Shown: positions 43,277-51,730 of the stretch, piece by piece | Layout of the letters: every line of letters starts with the position of its first letter | How positions within the stretch are numbered: position 1 is the first letter of the stretch | Origin: Porphyrobacter sp. | GTDB taxonomy: Bacteria > Pseudomonadota > Alphaproteobacteria > Sphingomonadales > Sphingomonadaceae | Direction of reading: 5' to 3' | Length of the DNA: 64,000 nucleotides | Assembly (NCBI GenBank): GCA_016125555.1 | Contig: WGLN01000003.1 | Location: forward strand, 45,055 to 109,054 | Program-made: the position numbers and the translations under genes | Notes under the pieces: generated by a model | Databases searched by the model: none | Seen by the model: only the letters and a program-made list of their open reading frames with translations | What the model was told of the DNA's origin: nothing

Positions 43277-44452
43277 ATGCTCGAACGACTCAACGCCCAG
43301 GCGCCCGACGCGCTGCTCGCCCTCATCCGCCTCTACGGCGCCGACCCGCGCGAGGACAAGATCGACCTCGGCGTGGGCGTCTATCGCACCGAGGAGGGCG
43401 ATACGCCCGTCTTCGCCGCAATCAAGGCTGCCGAGCAGCGGCTGGTCGACGAGCAGGATTCGAAGTCCTACCTTGGCCCCGAAGGCGACATGGGCTTCGT
43501 CAACGCGCTGATGCCCTACATCTTCGGCGGCGATCCCACGATGGGCGGGCGCATTTCGGGGATGCAGACCCCGGGCGGCACCGGGGCGGTGCGGCTGGCG
43601 CTCGCGCTTGCGCAGAAAGCCGCCGTGAAGCGGGTCCACATGGGCGTGCCGAGCTGGCCCAACCACGCGCAGATCCTCGCCGACCTCGGACTGGAGCTGG
43701 TGCCCTTCGATCATGCGCGCGGCGACGGCACCGCCGATCTCGACGCCGTGCTGGGTGCGATCCGCGAAGCGGGCGAGGACGGCGCCGTGCTGCTCCACGG
43801 CTGCTGCCACAACCCCACCGGCATCGACTACACGCCCGACCAGTGGGCCGCGATTGCCGAGGCCTTTGCCGAGACCGGCACCTTTCCGATCATCGACGTC
43901 GCCTATCAGGGGCTCGGCCAAGGGCTGGAGGACGATGCGGCGGGCCTGCGCATGGTGCTCGCCAAGGTGCCCGAGGCCTTCGTCGCCTATTCCTGCGACA
44001 AGAACTTCGGCCAGTATCGCGATCGGGTCGGGGCCTTCTACATTCTCGGGGCAAGCAGCGACGCGCTCGAGACCGCCTTCAGCAATGCCAACGCGCTGGC
44101 CCGTGCCTGCTGGTCGATGCCGCCCGATCACGGCGGGGCGGCGGTGCGCATCATCCTGCGCGACCCCGATCTCAAGAAGCAGTGGCTCGCCGAACTCGAC
44201 ACGATGCGGGCACGGATGCGCCAGGTGCGCGATGCACTGGCCGAGGCGGGCAGCGCGGGGCGGATCGACTTGACCCCGCTTGGAAGTCAGAACGGGCTGT
44301 TCGCGACGCTGCCGGTCACCAAGGACGAGGTCGCCCGGCTGCGGGAGGAACACGGCATCTACATGGCCGCCTCGGGCCGCATCAACATCGCCGGGCTGAC
44401 CACCGCCAACCTGCCGAAGTTCATCGCCGCCCTGGCGGCGGTGGCGCAGTAG
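43277..44452 (+). CDS. Aromatic/aspartate aminotransferase, TyrB-like
   Basis: This PLP-dependent class I aminotransferase is 391 residues long. It interconverts aromatic amino acids or aspartate with 2-oxo acids. Family marks are IDLGVGVYRTEEG, YLGPEGDMGFVNAL, QTPGGTGAVRLAL, VPSWPNHAQIL, HGCCHNPTGIDYT, IIDVAYQGLGQGLEDDAAGLR and the PLP-lysine segment SCDKNFGQYRDRVG. The C-terminus has GRINIAGLT with the substrate-binding Arg. Start codons at 43253, 43274 and 43277 are all possible; I took 43277 (MLERLNAQAPDALL) from family style. It follows the DUF1134 gene closely and precedes a GNAT gene by 10 bases. Confidence 0.93.
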   Translation: MLERLNAQAPDALLALIRLYGADPREDKIDLGVGVYRTEEGDTPVFAAIKAAEQRLVDEQDSKSYLGPEGDMGFVNALMPYIFGGDPTMGGRISGMQTPGGTGAVRLALALAQKAAVKRVHMGVPSWPNHAQILADLGLELVPFDHARGDGTADLDAVLGAIREAGEDGAVLLHGCCHNPTGIDYTPDQWAAIAEAFAETGTFPIIDVAYQGLGQGLEDDAAGLRMVLAKVPEAFVAYSCDKNFGQYRDRVGAFYILGASSDALETAFSNANALARACWSMPPDHGGAAVRIILRDPDLKKQWLAELDTMRARMRQVRDALAEAGSAGRIDLTPLGSQNGLFATLPVTKDEVARLREEHGIYMAASGRINIAGLTTANLPKFIAALAAVAQ

Positions 44453-44462
44453 CAGGCGCTCC

Positions 44463-45017
44463 ATGCTCGACCGCCAGCCGGTGCTCGCGGACGAGCGCCT
44501 GCTTCTGCGGCCGCTCGCCGCCGACGATTGGGACGCGCTCTTCGCGGTCGCATCCGATCCGCTGATCTGGGAACAGCACCCGGCGCACGACCGCTGGCGC
44601 GAGGAGGTATTCCGCGCCTTTTTCGCCGATGCCCTCGCCAACAAGGGTGCGCTCGTGGCGATCGACCGGGCGAGCGGCGCGGTGATCGGCTCCTCGCGCT
44701 ATCAGGGGTTCGAGGAAGCAGGCGGCGGTTCGGTCGAGATCGGCTGGACCTTCCTTGCGCGCTCGCGCTGGGGCGGCACCTGGAACCATGCGATGAAGCG
44801 GCTGATGCTCGCCCACGCGCTGGCCAGCATCGCCGAGTGCCGGTTCCTGGTGGGGGAGGACAACCTGCGCTCGCGGCGCGCGCTCGAGAAAATCGGCGCA
44901 CGGCTCACCGACCGGCGCGAGGAGCGGATCATGGCGGGCGGGGTGGTCGTCCCGCACCTCACCTATGTCGTCACCGCCGATGATTTCGCGCAGGGGCCGC
45001 TCTGCGCGGGTGGCTGA
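44463..45017 (+). CDS. GNAT-family N-acetyltransferase, RimJ/RimL-like
   Basis: This 184-residue protein has the RimJ/RimL-type acetyltransferase layout (Acetyltransf_3). The N-terminal strand is LADERLLLRPLAADDWDALFAVASDPLIWEQHP, and VIGSSRYQGFE is motif D. VEIGWTFLARSRWGGTWNHAMKRLMLAHAL is motif A, which binds acetyl-CoA, and FLVGEDNLRSRRALEKIGARL is motif B. The substrate could be a ribosomal protein N-terminus, an amino acid or an antibiotic; the sequence does not decide. It is separated from the aminotransferase by 10 bases and is likely cotranscribed. Confidence 0.85.
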   Translation: MLDRQPVLADERLLLRPLAADDWDALFAVASDPLIWEQHPAHDRWREEVFRAFFADALANKGALVAIDRASGAVIGSSRYQGFEEAGGGSVEIGWTFLARSRWGGTWNHAMKRLMLAHALASIAECRFLVGEDNLRSRRALEKIGARLTDRREERIMAGGVVVPHLTYVVTADDFAQGPLCAGG

Positions 45018-45095
45018 CCGCTTGCCCGCCGGGCGACGGCGGCCTTACCGTTGCGCGCATCATCAAGAAACCCTTGTAAGAACCACCGCCTAAGC

Positions 45096-45105
45096 GTTAG
45101 CTAAC
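45096..45105. promoter_or_regulatory. Palindrome upstream of the curlin-like gene
   Basis: GTTAGCTAAC is a perfect 10-base palindrome about 98 bases before the curlin-like GTG start. It is the only striking symmetric site in the 185-base gap and may bind a regulator. Confidence 0.35.
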
Positions 45106-45202
45106 AAACTGGAACGGCAGGCCCTTGAGTCGCGCTGTTCCCAACAACAAGGGGCGCTATCGCAAGCCTATCGCTCGCAAGAGCTAACCGGGGGGTTTCT
45201 TC

Positions 45203-46237
45203 GTGAAAAAACTGATGATTGCCGGCGCCTCGCTGCTGGCACTGGGGACGGCTGCGCCCGTACTGGCGCAGAGCAAGAGCACCGTTACGCAGACGGGCAA
45301 CCAGAACGATGCCGAGGTCGCCCAGACCGGCTCGGACAACGAATCCACGATCGAACAGACAAGCGACGGGGCGGAGGCCCACGTCCTGCAGTCCGGCACC
45401 GGCCAAAGCGCCACCATCAAGCAGTCCGCGGACTTCGTCGACACCACGGGTGCCGGGGCCGCGGTGGAGCAGGGCGGTTCGGACAATACCGCGACCATCG
45501 ACCAATCGGGCGGGCTGCTCCTCTACAGCTTCACCAGCGCACTCAACCCGGGGATGTTCGACGGCGAACTCGAGCTTGCCGAGGCAAAGCAATACGGCGA
45601 TCACAACAATGCCGATATCGATCAGGTGGGCGCCTCCAACCTCGGCCGGATCATCCAGAACGGCAGCTACAACTCGGGCACGCTCTACCAGGACGGCGAG
45701 AGCGGCGTCGCACGGATTCAACAGGGCGGCGCCTTCAATTTCGCGGATACCACCCAGAGCGGATCGAGCTTCGGCATCGCAGTGCTCGACACCTTGCAGT
45801 TCGGCGTGGGCAACTCGTCCACCGCTGTGCAGGACGGGCCCGGGGTGGCCGACGACTACCTGCCGTTCGGGGTTGTCTATCAGCAGGGGAACAACAACCT
45901 CTCCGACTTCACCCAGTCCGGAGAGGACGATTACGCCTGGGTCGAGCAGATCGGCGATCGCAACGAATCGAAGGTGCTCCAGAAGTCTGGCGGCGTCTCC
46001 AACGAGATCGACGTCAACCAGTACGGCGACGACGGCAAGTCCAGCGTCACGCAGGGCGGCACGGACAATTTCGCCAAGCTCGACCAGGACGGGACCTTCA
46101 ACGATTCGAAGATCGGCCAGGACGGCGTGCTCAACCAGGCATTCGTCACGCAGGGTGCAACGGGCAACACCTCGATGCTCGACCAGAGCGGGTCGGGCAA
46201 CCTCGCGACGGTCAACCAGAACGTGCCCGCACCCTGA
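45203..46237 (+). CDS. Curlin-repeat (CsgA/CsgB-like) secreted amyloid candidate
   Basis: This is a 344-residue exported protein. After the signal peptide (KKLMIAGASLLALGTAAPVLAQ) it consists almost wholly of about 25 short units of the form Gln-x-Gly-x-x-Asn-x(5)-Gln, for example QTGNQNDAEVAQ, QGGSDNTATIDQ, QDGTFNDSKIGQ and QSGSGNLATVNQ. That is the Gln/Asn ladder of curli subunits, which stack as beta-solenoid amyloid at the cell surface. CsgA has five 22-residue units, so this is over twice as long. Two breaks (near residues 110-125 and 195-220) interrupt the ladder. The start is GTG 45203. No csgE, csgF or csgG is in the window, so the secretion route is unseen. Confidence 0.82.
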   Translation: MKKLMIAGASLLALGTAAPVLAQSKSTVTQTGNQNDAEVAQTGSDNESTIEQTSDGAEAHVLQSGTGQSATIKQSADFVDTTGAGAAVEQGGSDNTATIDQSGGLLLYSFTSALNPGMFDGELELAEAKQYGDHNNADIDQVGASNLGRIIQNGSYNSGTLYQDGESGVARIQQGGAFNFADTTQSGSSFGIAVLDTLQFGVGNSSTAVQDGPGVADDYLPFGVVYQQGNNNLSDFTQSGEDDYAWVEQIGDRNESKVLQKSGGVSNEIDVNQYGDDGKSSVTQGGTDNFAKLDQDGTFNDSKIGQDGVLNQAFVTQGATGNTSMLDQSGSGNLATVNQNVPAP

Positions 46238-46261
46238 GCGCGGCGCGGGTGGCGGCGTGGC

Positions 46262-46885
46262 TCAGTCCGCCGCCGCCAGCCCCTGCATCCGCTTCAGATA
46301 GCGCGCCAGAACGTCGATCTCGAGATTGACCGCGTCGCCCACCGACAGCATGCCCAAGGTGGTTACCTCGGCGGTGTGGGGGATGATGTTGAGCAGGAAG
46401 TCGCACATCCCGTCGGGCCGATCGCGCACGTCGTTGACGGTCAGCGACACGCCGTCGACCGTGATCGAGCCCTTTTCGGCGATGAACGGCGCAAGTTCCG
46501 CGCGGGCACGGATCGCCACCTTCCAGCTGCCGCCTTCCTGCCGCACCAGCACCACCTCGCCGATCGAATCGACATGGCCGGTGACGATATGCCCACCCAG
46601 CTCGTCGCCGAGCCGGAGCGAGGGTTCGAGATTGAGCCGGCGGCCCTCCTCCCACATGCCCGGCACGGTGCGGCTGACGGTTTCGCCCGAGACATCGACA
46701 TCGAACCACGCGTCGCCAGCGCTTCCGCCGCGCTCGACCACGGTGAGGCATACCCCCGAGCAGGCGATCGAGGCGCCGATCGCGATACGCGCCGGATCGA
46801 GCGGGGCGGTGATGCGCAGACGCAGGTCGCCACGCTGCGCGGCGCTCGCGATGGTGCCGATGGCGGTGACGATGCCGGTGAACAT
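46262..46885 (-). CDS. ribE: Riboflavin synthase alpha chain
   Basis: This enzyme joins two lumazine molecules to form riboflavin. It is 207 residues long with the two repeated barrels typical of the family: MFTGIVTAIGTI and SGVCLTVVE in the first, GHIVTGHVDSIGEVV and GSITVDGVSLTVND in the second. The C-terminal helix RYLKRMQGL drives trimer formation. It starts at ATG 46885, 15 bases after ribD on the same strand. No FMN riboswitch fits in the gap. Confidence 0.95.
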   Translation of the reverse strand: MFTGIVTAIGTIASAAQRGDLRLRITAPLDPARIAIGASIACSGVCLTVVERGGSAGDAWFDVDVSGETVSRTVPGMWEEGRRLNLEPSLRLGDELGGHIVTGHVDSIGEVVLVRQEGGSWKVAIRARAELAPFIAEKGSITVDGVSLTVNDVRDRPDGMCDFLLNIIPHTAEVTTLGMLSVGDAVNLEIDVLARYLKRMQGLAAAD

Positions 46886-46900
46886 AGCGGCCTTTCCTCT

Positions 46901-47851
46901 TCAGTTCCGGCTGCGCAGATAGGCCTCGAAACTGTCGCTGCCAAGCTGGCGCCGCTCGCAAAGGCGCCAGCGGCCATGCGCTGCATCGAGCGCGGTCAGG
47001 CCGAGCGCGCCGAGGCTGCGGCGTCCCTCGCCAATCAGGATCGGCGCGCGGTAGAGGTGGAGTTCGTCGACGAGATCGGCGGCGAGGAAACCGGCCGCGG
47101 TCTCGGCCCCGCCCTCGACATAGCAATATTGGACGCCCTCGAGCCCCGCGATCTCCTGCGGCGTTGCGATCGTCGTCACCCCGGGGGGCGCTTCGCCGCG
47201 GGTCAGCACCACGCGCTGCGGACTGCGGTCTTCGAGCCCCGGCAGGCGCACGTCGAGCCGCGGCTTATCGGCCCGCCACGTTCCGCCGCCGACGAGGATC
47301 GCATCGGCTTGTGCGCGCCGGGCATGGACATGGGCGCGCGCGGCCGCGCCGGTGATCCAGCGGCTGGTGCCGTCGGCCAGCGCGATGCAGCCGTCGAGCG
47401 ACATGGCGAGCTTGAGCGTCACCCACGGGCGACCGAGGCGCTGGCGGCTCAGGAACCCGGCGAGGCTGGCGGCGGAATCCGGGTCGGCGAGCAGCGTCGT
47501 CGCGACGCCTGCCGCTTCGAGCCGTGCCATTCCCTTGCCGGCGGTGCGGGGATCGGGATCGTGCTGCCCGATCACCACCCGCGCCGGGCGTGCCGCGACG
47601 ATCAGGTCCGCGCAGGCCGGTCCGCGCTCCGAGACATGGGCGCAGGGTTCGAGCGTGACGTAGAGCGTCGCCTTCCGCAACTGTTCCGGGGCGAGCCCGG
47701 CCAGCGCCCGGGCCTCGGCATGGGGACGGCCTCCAGCGCAGGTCCAGCCGCGCGCCAGCACCCGGCCACCCTGCACCACCAGCGCGGCCACGCCGGGGTT
47801 GGGGCGCGACAACGGGCGCGCACGCGAGGCGAGCCGCGCAGCGGCGGCCAT
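46901..47851 (-). CDS. ribD: Bifunctional riboflavin deaminase/reductase
   Basis: This enzyme performs the second and third steps of riboflavin synthesis. The deaminase half has RPNPGVAALVV, the zinc site GRPHAEARAL and EPCAHVSERGPAC. The reductase half (about 140-316) has RPWVTLKLAMSLDGCIALADGTSRWITG, DAILVGGGTWRADKPRLDVRLPG and VEGGAETAAGFL. From ATG 47851 there are 316 residues. The start begins close to the fold, and an upstream non-ATG codon is possible. It is followed by ribE and preceded by a small membrane-protein gene on the same strand. Confidence 0.93.
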   Translation of the reverse strand: MAAAARLASRARPLSRPNPGVAALVVQGGRVLARGWTCAGGRPHAEARALAGLAPEQLRKATLYVTLEPCAHVSERGPACADLIVAARPARVVIGQHDPDPRTAGKGMARLEAAGVATTLLADPDSAASLAGFLSRQRLGRPWVTLKLAMSLDGCIALADGTSRWITGAAARAHVHARRAQADAILVGGGTWRADKPRLDVRLPGLEDRSPQRVVLTRGEAPPGVTTIATPQEIAGLEGVQYCYVEGGAETAAGFLAADLVDELHLYRAPILIGEGRRSLGALGLTALDAAHGRWRLCERRQLGSDSFEAYLRSRN

Positions 47852-47883
47852 CCAGTCGTGATCGCTCGCTTGCGGCGGGGTGC

Positions 47884-48354
47884 CTATGGCGCCGTGCCTT
47901 CGCCCGGGGTCGCGGGTACAGCGCCAGCGCTTCCGAGGCGTTCCGCGCGGCGCTCGACCTCGGCAGCTTCTTTCGCGGCGCGCTCGGCATCGGCCTTGCG
48001 CTCGATCGCGTCTACATCCATCCCGGCGGCGGCGCCGAGCGCCTTGTACATCTCGCGCTTGCGCTGGGCGATGCGCTCCTCCTCGGCCTTGCGCAGGTCC
48101 TTGATTTGCTGATTCGCGCGGTTCTCGGCAGCGATTTCGGCATCGCTGCGGCCGGGGGCAAGCGTGGTGATGTAGGTGATGGTGGGCCGCTCCGGCGCCT
48201 TGTATTCCACCTGCTGCGTCGCCCAGACGAGGACCCCCGCGACCGGCAGCACGGACAGCGCGAGGATCGGCCAGCGATAGGGATGGGGACGGCGGATCTC
48301 GTTCCAGAAATCGGCGATGCCGGAGGCAGGGTTGAAGCGCGACTTGGACAGCAT
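47884..48354 (-). CDS. Small membrane protein with charged C-terminal helix
   Basis: This 156-residue protein has one membrane helix near 29-47 (WPILALSVLPVAGVLVWAT). A long charged segment rich in Glu, Arg, Lys and Ala (about 75-145: AENRANQQIKDLRKAEEERIAQRKREMYKAL) is probably a coiled coil. I do not recognise a family. It precedes ribD by 32 bases on the same strand and lies 44 bases after the YgjP-like metalloprotease gene. It starts at ATG 48354. Its long helix suggests a scaffold or tether role, which is only a guess. Confidence 0.7.
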   Translation of the reverse strand: MLSKSRFNPASGIADFWNEIRRPHPYRWPILALSVLPVAGVLVWATQQVEYKAPERPTITYITTLAPGRSDAEIAAENRANQQIKDLRKAEEERIAQRKREMYKALGAAAGMDVDAIERKADAERAAKEAAEVERRAERLGSAGAVPATPGEGTAP

Positions 48355-48398
48355 GGCGCCAATATAGGCGTCCGCCGGAGGAAGGCAAAGGCCGCGCG

Positions 48399-49121
48399 TC
48401 AGCCGAAGGCGGCGTAGAGTTCCCGCCCGAATTCCTTCAGCCAGGCATCGGCGATGCGGATGTCGCCTTCGTAGATGTCCGCGAGCAGCGCGTGGAAAGC
48501 CGGGCTGTGGTCGAAGTGGACGAGATGCGCGACCTCGTGGGCGACCACCGAGCGGCGCACGAGATCGGGGGCCTGCACCAGCCGCCAGTTGATGCGGATG
48601 CGGCTCTTGTCGGAGCACGAGCCCCAGCGCCGCTGCGCCCGGGTCAGCCCGATCGGGACCGGATCGAGCCCGGCTGCGGCGCAGTAATCGGCCATGTCGC
48701 TTTCGCACAGCCGCAGCGCCTCGCCCTCCAGCCAGCGGCGCACGCGGCCCTCGAGCCCCGCTTCCGGCCCGCCAAGCCGCACCGCGTCCTCCGTCAGCAC
48801 CGGACGGCGCGGCGCCTGCGCCTCCCAGGCAAGACGCAGCGCCCGGCCGCGATACAGCACCTCGCCGCCCGGACCGGGCGCCACGCGCTGCGGCAGGCGG
48901 GCGAGCTGGCTCTCCAGCCATGCGGCGCGCGCATGGGCGAAAGCGATGGCCTCGCGGCTTTCGGCCCAGTCGGGCAGCGTGATGCGCACCGCGCTGCCAT
49001 CGGGCGCGAGCCGCAGCGTCAGGCGGCGGGCATTGCGCAGGCGGCGCAGCACGATCGGCACCGTGCGCCCGCCCAGCGCGATCTCGGGTTCGAGCGGGGC
49101 GCGGCGCAGCCAGTCGATCAC
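48399..49121 (-). CDS. YgjP-like (M48-type) zinc metallopeptidase
   Basis: This 240-residue protein of the COG1451/DUF45 family has the zinc motif VVAHEVAHLVHFDHSPAFH (HExxH with a further His) near residue 195. The preceding segment LTRAQRRWGSCSDKSRIRINWRL is highly typical of YgjP. The N-terminal half (LRLAPDGSAVRITLP) forms an antiparallel sheet. The role in cells is poorly known. The GTG start at 49121 overlaps the upstream gene by four bases. The order SCO1, YcgN-like and YgjP-like on one strand suggests an operon. Confidence 0.88.
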   Translation of the reverse strand: MIDWLRRAPLEPEIALGGRTVPIVLRRLRNARRLTLRLAPDGSAVRITLPDWAESREAIAFAHARAAWLESQLARLPQRVAPGPGGEVLYRGRALRLAWEAQAPRRPVLTEDAVRLGGPEAGLEGRVRRWLEGEALRLCESDMADYCAAAGLDPVPIGLTRAQRRWGSCSDKSRIRINWRLVQAPDLVRRSVVAHEVAHLVHFDHSPAFHALLADIYEGDIRIADAWLKEFGRELYAAFG

Positions 49122-49606
49122 GCCTCCTCCTCCTCGGCCTCGCGGGCGCGGCGGCGGCGGCGCGCGGCGGCGGACCAGTCGGTGATGTGGTGTTCGAGCG
49201 GGCCGGCATCGGTCTCGCTCACCACCCGCCCGATCACCGAGACGCCGGCGCGCCGCACCGCGTCACGATCGCCGCTGAGGAGATAGTGCCATTCGGGAAG
49301 CGGGCGATCATCGGCGCGCAGGCGGTAGGCGCAGGTCGCAGGGAGCCAGCTCACCTGCTCGACGATCCTCAGCGTCAGGCGCAGGCAATCGGGCACGAAG
49401 GCCTTGCGGTTGCGATAGTCGCTGCAGCTAGCCGTGGACGTGTCGAGCAGGCGGCACGCGACATTGGTGTCGTGAATTTCGCCGGTGTCGGCATCCTCGA
49501 GCTTGTGCAGGCAGCAGCGTCCGCAGCCGTCGCACAGCGCCTCCCATTCGGCGCGGGTGAGATCGCCGAGCGGCAGCTCCCAGAAGCGGTCTCTCAGCTC
49601 ACCCAT
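49118..49606 (-). CDS. YcgN-like cysteine-cluster protein
   Basis: This 162-residue cytoplasmic protein of the UPF0260/YcgN family has many cysteines: LCDGCGRCCLHKLED near 25-38, VACRLLD, SCSDY and VPDCLRL. This pattern suggests an iron-sulfur or zinc site. It ends with SWLPATCAYRLRADDRPLPEWHYLLSGD and an Arg/Glu tail. The function is unknown. It starts at ATG 49606, inside the 3' end of the SCO1 gene by 13 bases. Its GTGA end overlaps the metallopeptidase start. The CxxCxxCC motif is intact. Confidence 0.88.
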   Translation of the reverse strand: MGELRDRFWELPLGDLTRAEWEALCDGCGRCCLHKLEDADTGEIHDTNVACRLLDTSTASCSDYRNRKAFVPDCLRLTLRIVEQVSWLPATCAYRLRADDRPLPEWHYLLSGDRDAVRRAGVSVIGRVVSETDAGPLEHHITDWSAAARRRRRAREAEEEEA

Positions 49607-50202
49607 TTGTCCAGTTCCGCGGCGACCGCATCGCCGCCCTGGTCGACCGGCAGGGTCGCCAGCGGTTCGCCCTGCGGCCCGAAGAGATAGACGATGTTCG
49701 AATGATCGACGAGATAGCCGCCGCCGTTCACCGTCTCGCCCTTGGAATGGAATACCTTGAATTCCTTGGCCGCGGCGGCGATCTGTTCGGGCGTTCCCGT
49801 GAGGCCGACGATGTCGGGCGAGAACGCGGCGGCGAACTCGCCGACCACCGCCGGCGTGTCGCGCGCCGGATCGACCGTGATGAAGATTGGCACGATCTTC
49901 TCCGCCTTCGCCGGGTCCTCGGCCTTGAGAACCTTCAATCCTTGCGCCACGCGCTGCATGTCGGTCGGGCAGATGTCGGGGCAGAAGGTATAGCCGAAAT
50001 AGACGATCCGGTACTTGCCCGCGAAGTCGCCCCACCGCACCGTCTCGCCCTTGCTGTTCGTGAGCGCGAAGTCGCCCCCGATGGCGGCTCCGGCCAGCGG
50101 GGGCTCGCCCGCGGGCGCGGGTCCGCCGCATCCGGCGAGCGCCAGCGCCGCGGCGGCGACAAGGATGAAGCGGGGGGCGGAAGACTTGTTGAGGGGGTTC
50201 AT
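49594..50202 (-). CDS. SCO1/SenC copper chaperone, lipoprotein
   Basis: This 202-residue membrane-attached periplasmic protein delivers copper to the CuA site of cytochrome oxidase. The lipobox is LALAGC near residue 25. A thioredoxin-like fold follows, with GYTFCPDICPTDM supplying the CxxxC copper ligands. IPIFITVDPARDTP and VDHSNIVYLFGPQGE include the third ligand His. It starts at ATG 50202 and heads the cluster of YcgN-like and YgjP-like genes. It is divergent from the ankyrin-repeat gene. Cox subunit genes are not in this window. Confidence 0.94.
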   Translation of the reverse strand: MNPLNKSSAPRFILVAAAALALAGCGGPAPAGEPPLAGAAIGGDFALTNSKGETVRWGDFAGKYRIVYFGYTFCPDICPTDMQRVAQGLKVLKAEDPAKAEKIVPIFITVDPARDTPAVVGEFAAAFSPDIVGLTGTPEQIAAAAKEFKVFHSKGETVNGGGYLVDHSNIVYLFGPQGEPLATLPVDQGGDAVAAELDKWVS

Positions 50203-50277
50203 GGTCTGCTAATCGGCTTGTTGTGAAGGGGCGGTTGCCTCGCGCAGGTGTGGCAGGGAATGCGAAAGGATCAAACC

Positions 50278-50919
50278 GTGGCTGTCGATGTTTTGCGCAA
50301 GTTAGGGTCTTGCGGGCGGATTGCCAGCGCTATCCTGACCGCGCTGGCCCTGTCGCTTGCGAGCCCTGCGGCGGCCCAGTTCCAGTCGGAAGGCTACAAG
50401 TTCCTCGAGGCGGTCAAGGACCGTGACGGCGCGAAGGCCACCGACATGCTCAACAAGCCGGGAACGCAGGTCGTCAACTCGCGCGATCTCACCAGCGGCG
50501 ATACCGGGCTGCACATCGTCGTCCAGCGCCGCGACGCCTTGTGGACGCGCTTCCTGCTGCAGCGCGGCGCCGACCCCAATATCCGCAACAAGCAGGGGCT
50601 GACCCCGCTGCAGGTCGCCACCACGCTCGGCTTCACCGAAGGCGTGGAGGCGCTGATCAAGGGCGGGGCGAGCGTCAATGTCAGCGACCAGACCGGCGAG
50701 ACCCCGCTGATTGCCGCGGTTCACCAGCGCGATGTCGAACTGGTGCGGCTGCTGCTCGACAAGGGTGCGGATCCCGACCACAACGACAATTCCGGGCGCT
50801 CCGCGCGCGATTACGTCGCGCTGATGAACGGCAACACGATGCTCGAGCAGGCATTCAAGGACGCCGACGACAAGCGCGCCGGCCGGGAACCGAAACGCCA
50901 GTACGGGCCTTCCCTCTGA
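50278..50919 (+). CDS. Secreted ankyrin-repeat protein
   Basis: This 213-residue exported protein has a signal peptide (RIASAILTALALSLASPAAAQ). About four ankyrin repeats follow: DTGLHIVVQRRDALWTRFLLQRGADPN, GLTPLQVATTLGFTEGVEALIKGGASVN, GETPLIAAVHQRDVELVRLLLDKGADPD and a final half-repeat GRSARDYVALM. Ankyrin arrays bind partner proteins. The target here is unknown and probably periplasmic. I chose GTG 50278 because AAAGGA is seven bases upstream; an ATG at 50260 is possible. The COQ9 gene starts two bases after its stop, so they form one operon. Confidence 0.85.
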   Translation: MAVDVLRKLGSCGRIASAILTALALSLASPAAAQFQSEGYKFLEAVKDRDGAKATDMLNKPGTQVVNSRDLTSGDTGLHIVVQRRDALWTRFLLQRGADPNIRNKQGLTPLQVATTLGFTEGVEALIKGGASVNVSDQTGETPLIAAVHQRDVELVRLLLDKGADPDHNDNSGRSARDYVALMNGNTMLEQAFKDADDKRAGREPKRQYGPSL

Positions 50920-50920
50920 C

Positions 50921-51595
50921 ATGGCCAGCCAATCCCCCGATTTCGCCGACATGACATTGGACGAGCTGCGCATCGCGCTTGCTCCGGACATCGCGGCGTC
51001 CGCGATTTTCGACGGCTGGAACGAGACCGCGCTGACCGCCGCCGCCGAGATGGCCGGCTGCGACCTCGACGTGGCGAAGCTCGCCTTTCCGGGCGCGCGG
51101 CCGATGGAGATGATCGCGGCATGGATCGCCAGTGTCGATGCGGCGATGGAGGCGGAATGGCCCGCCGAACGCCTCGCGACGCTCAAGATCCGGGAGCGCA
51201 TCCGCACCCTGGTGGCCTTCCGGCTCGACGCGGTGGCCGATGTCGACGAGGCGGTGCGCCGCGCGCTGGCGGTGATGGCGCAGCCGCAGAACGCGGCCCA
51301 GGCGCTGAAGCTCGGCTGGCATTCGGCCGACATCATGTGGCGGCTCGCCGGGGACACCGCGACCGACTACAACCACTACACCAAGCGCGCGATCCTCGCG
51401 GGCATCTACTCGGCAACGCTGGCGGTGTTCGTGAACGACGAGAGCGAGGGCAAGGCCGATACCCACGCCTTCCTCGATCGCCGCATCGAAGGCGTGATGA
51501 AGTTCGAGAAGGCCAAGGCGCAGTTCCTCGGCAAGGACCGCGAATTGCCGAGCCTCACCCGCTTTCTCGGCAGGCTGCGCTACCCGGCGCGCTGA
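50921..51595 (+). CDS. COQ9-family protein
   Basis: This 224-residue cytoplasmic protein resembles TetR-type regulators without acting as one. Mitochondrial COQ9 binds lipid and helps COQ7 hydroxylate the quinone ring. Typical segments are AIFDGWNETALTAAAEMAG, IRERIRTLVAFRLDA, RALAVMAQPQNAAQALKLGWHSADIMWRLAGDTATDYNHYTKRAILAGIYSATLAVFVND and FLDRRIEGVMKFEKAK. A C-terminal amphipathic helix ends the protein. It follows the ankyrin gene by two bases. With ubiE and ubiB in the window it points to a full aerobic ubiquinone route. Confidence 0.92.
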   Translation: MASQSPDFADMTLDELRIALAPDIAASAIFDGWNETALTAAAEMAGCDLDVAKLAFPGARPMEMIAAWIASVDAAMEAEWPAERLATLKIRERIRTLVAFRLDAVADVDEAVRRALAVMAQPQNAAQALKLGWHSADIMWRLAGDTATDYNHYTKRAILAGIYSATLAVFVNDESEGKADTHAFLDRRIEGVMKFEKAKAQFLGKDRELPSLTRFLGRLRYPAR

Positions 51596-51730
51596 CGCCT
51601 TCCGGCTTCGGCGGTTGAAAAGCCGCCGGGCATGGTCGCGCCCGGCACCCGTCTGGCCTATTGCCCGACTCGGATTCGCAGGCCATCTTGCTGCCTGCGG
51701 GGTCAAGACATTGACGGGAAGGGTATTTCG

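Noticed and set aside
45203-46237. Direct repeats in this stretch as a CRISPR array or tandem satellite
   Set aside because: The repeats are at the protein level (Gln/Gly/Asn ladder) within one open frame, with varied DNA and no constant repeat-spacer pattern.
46886-46900. FMN riboswitch before ribE or ribD
   Set aside because: The gaps of 15 and 32 bases are too short for the aptamer, and no RFN-like conserved boxes occur nearby.
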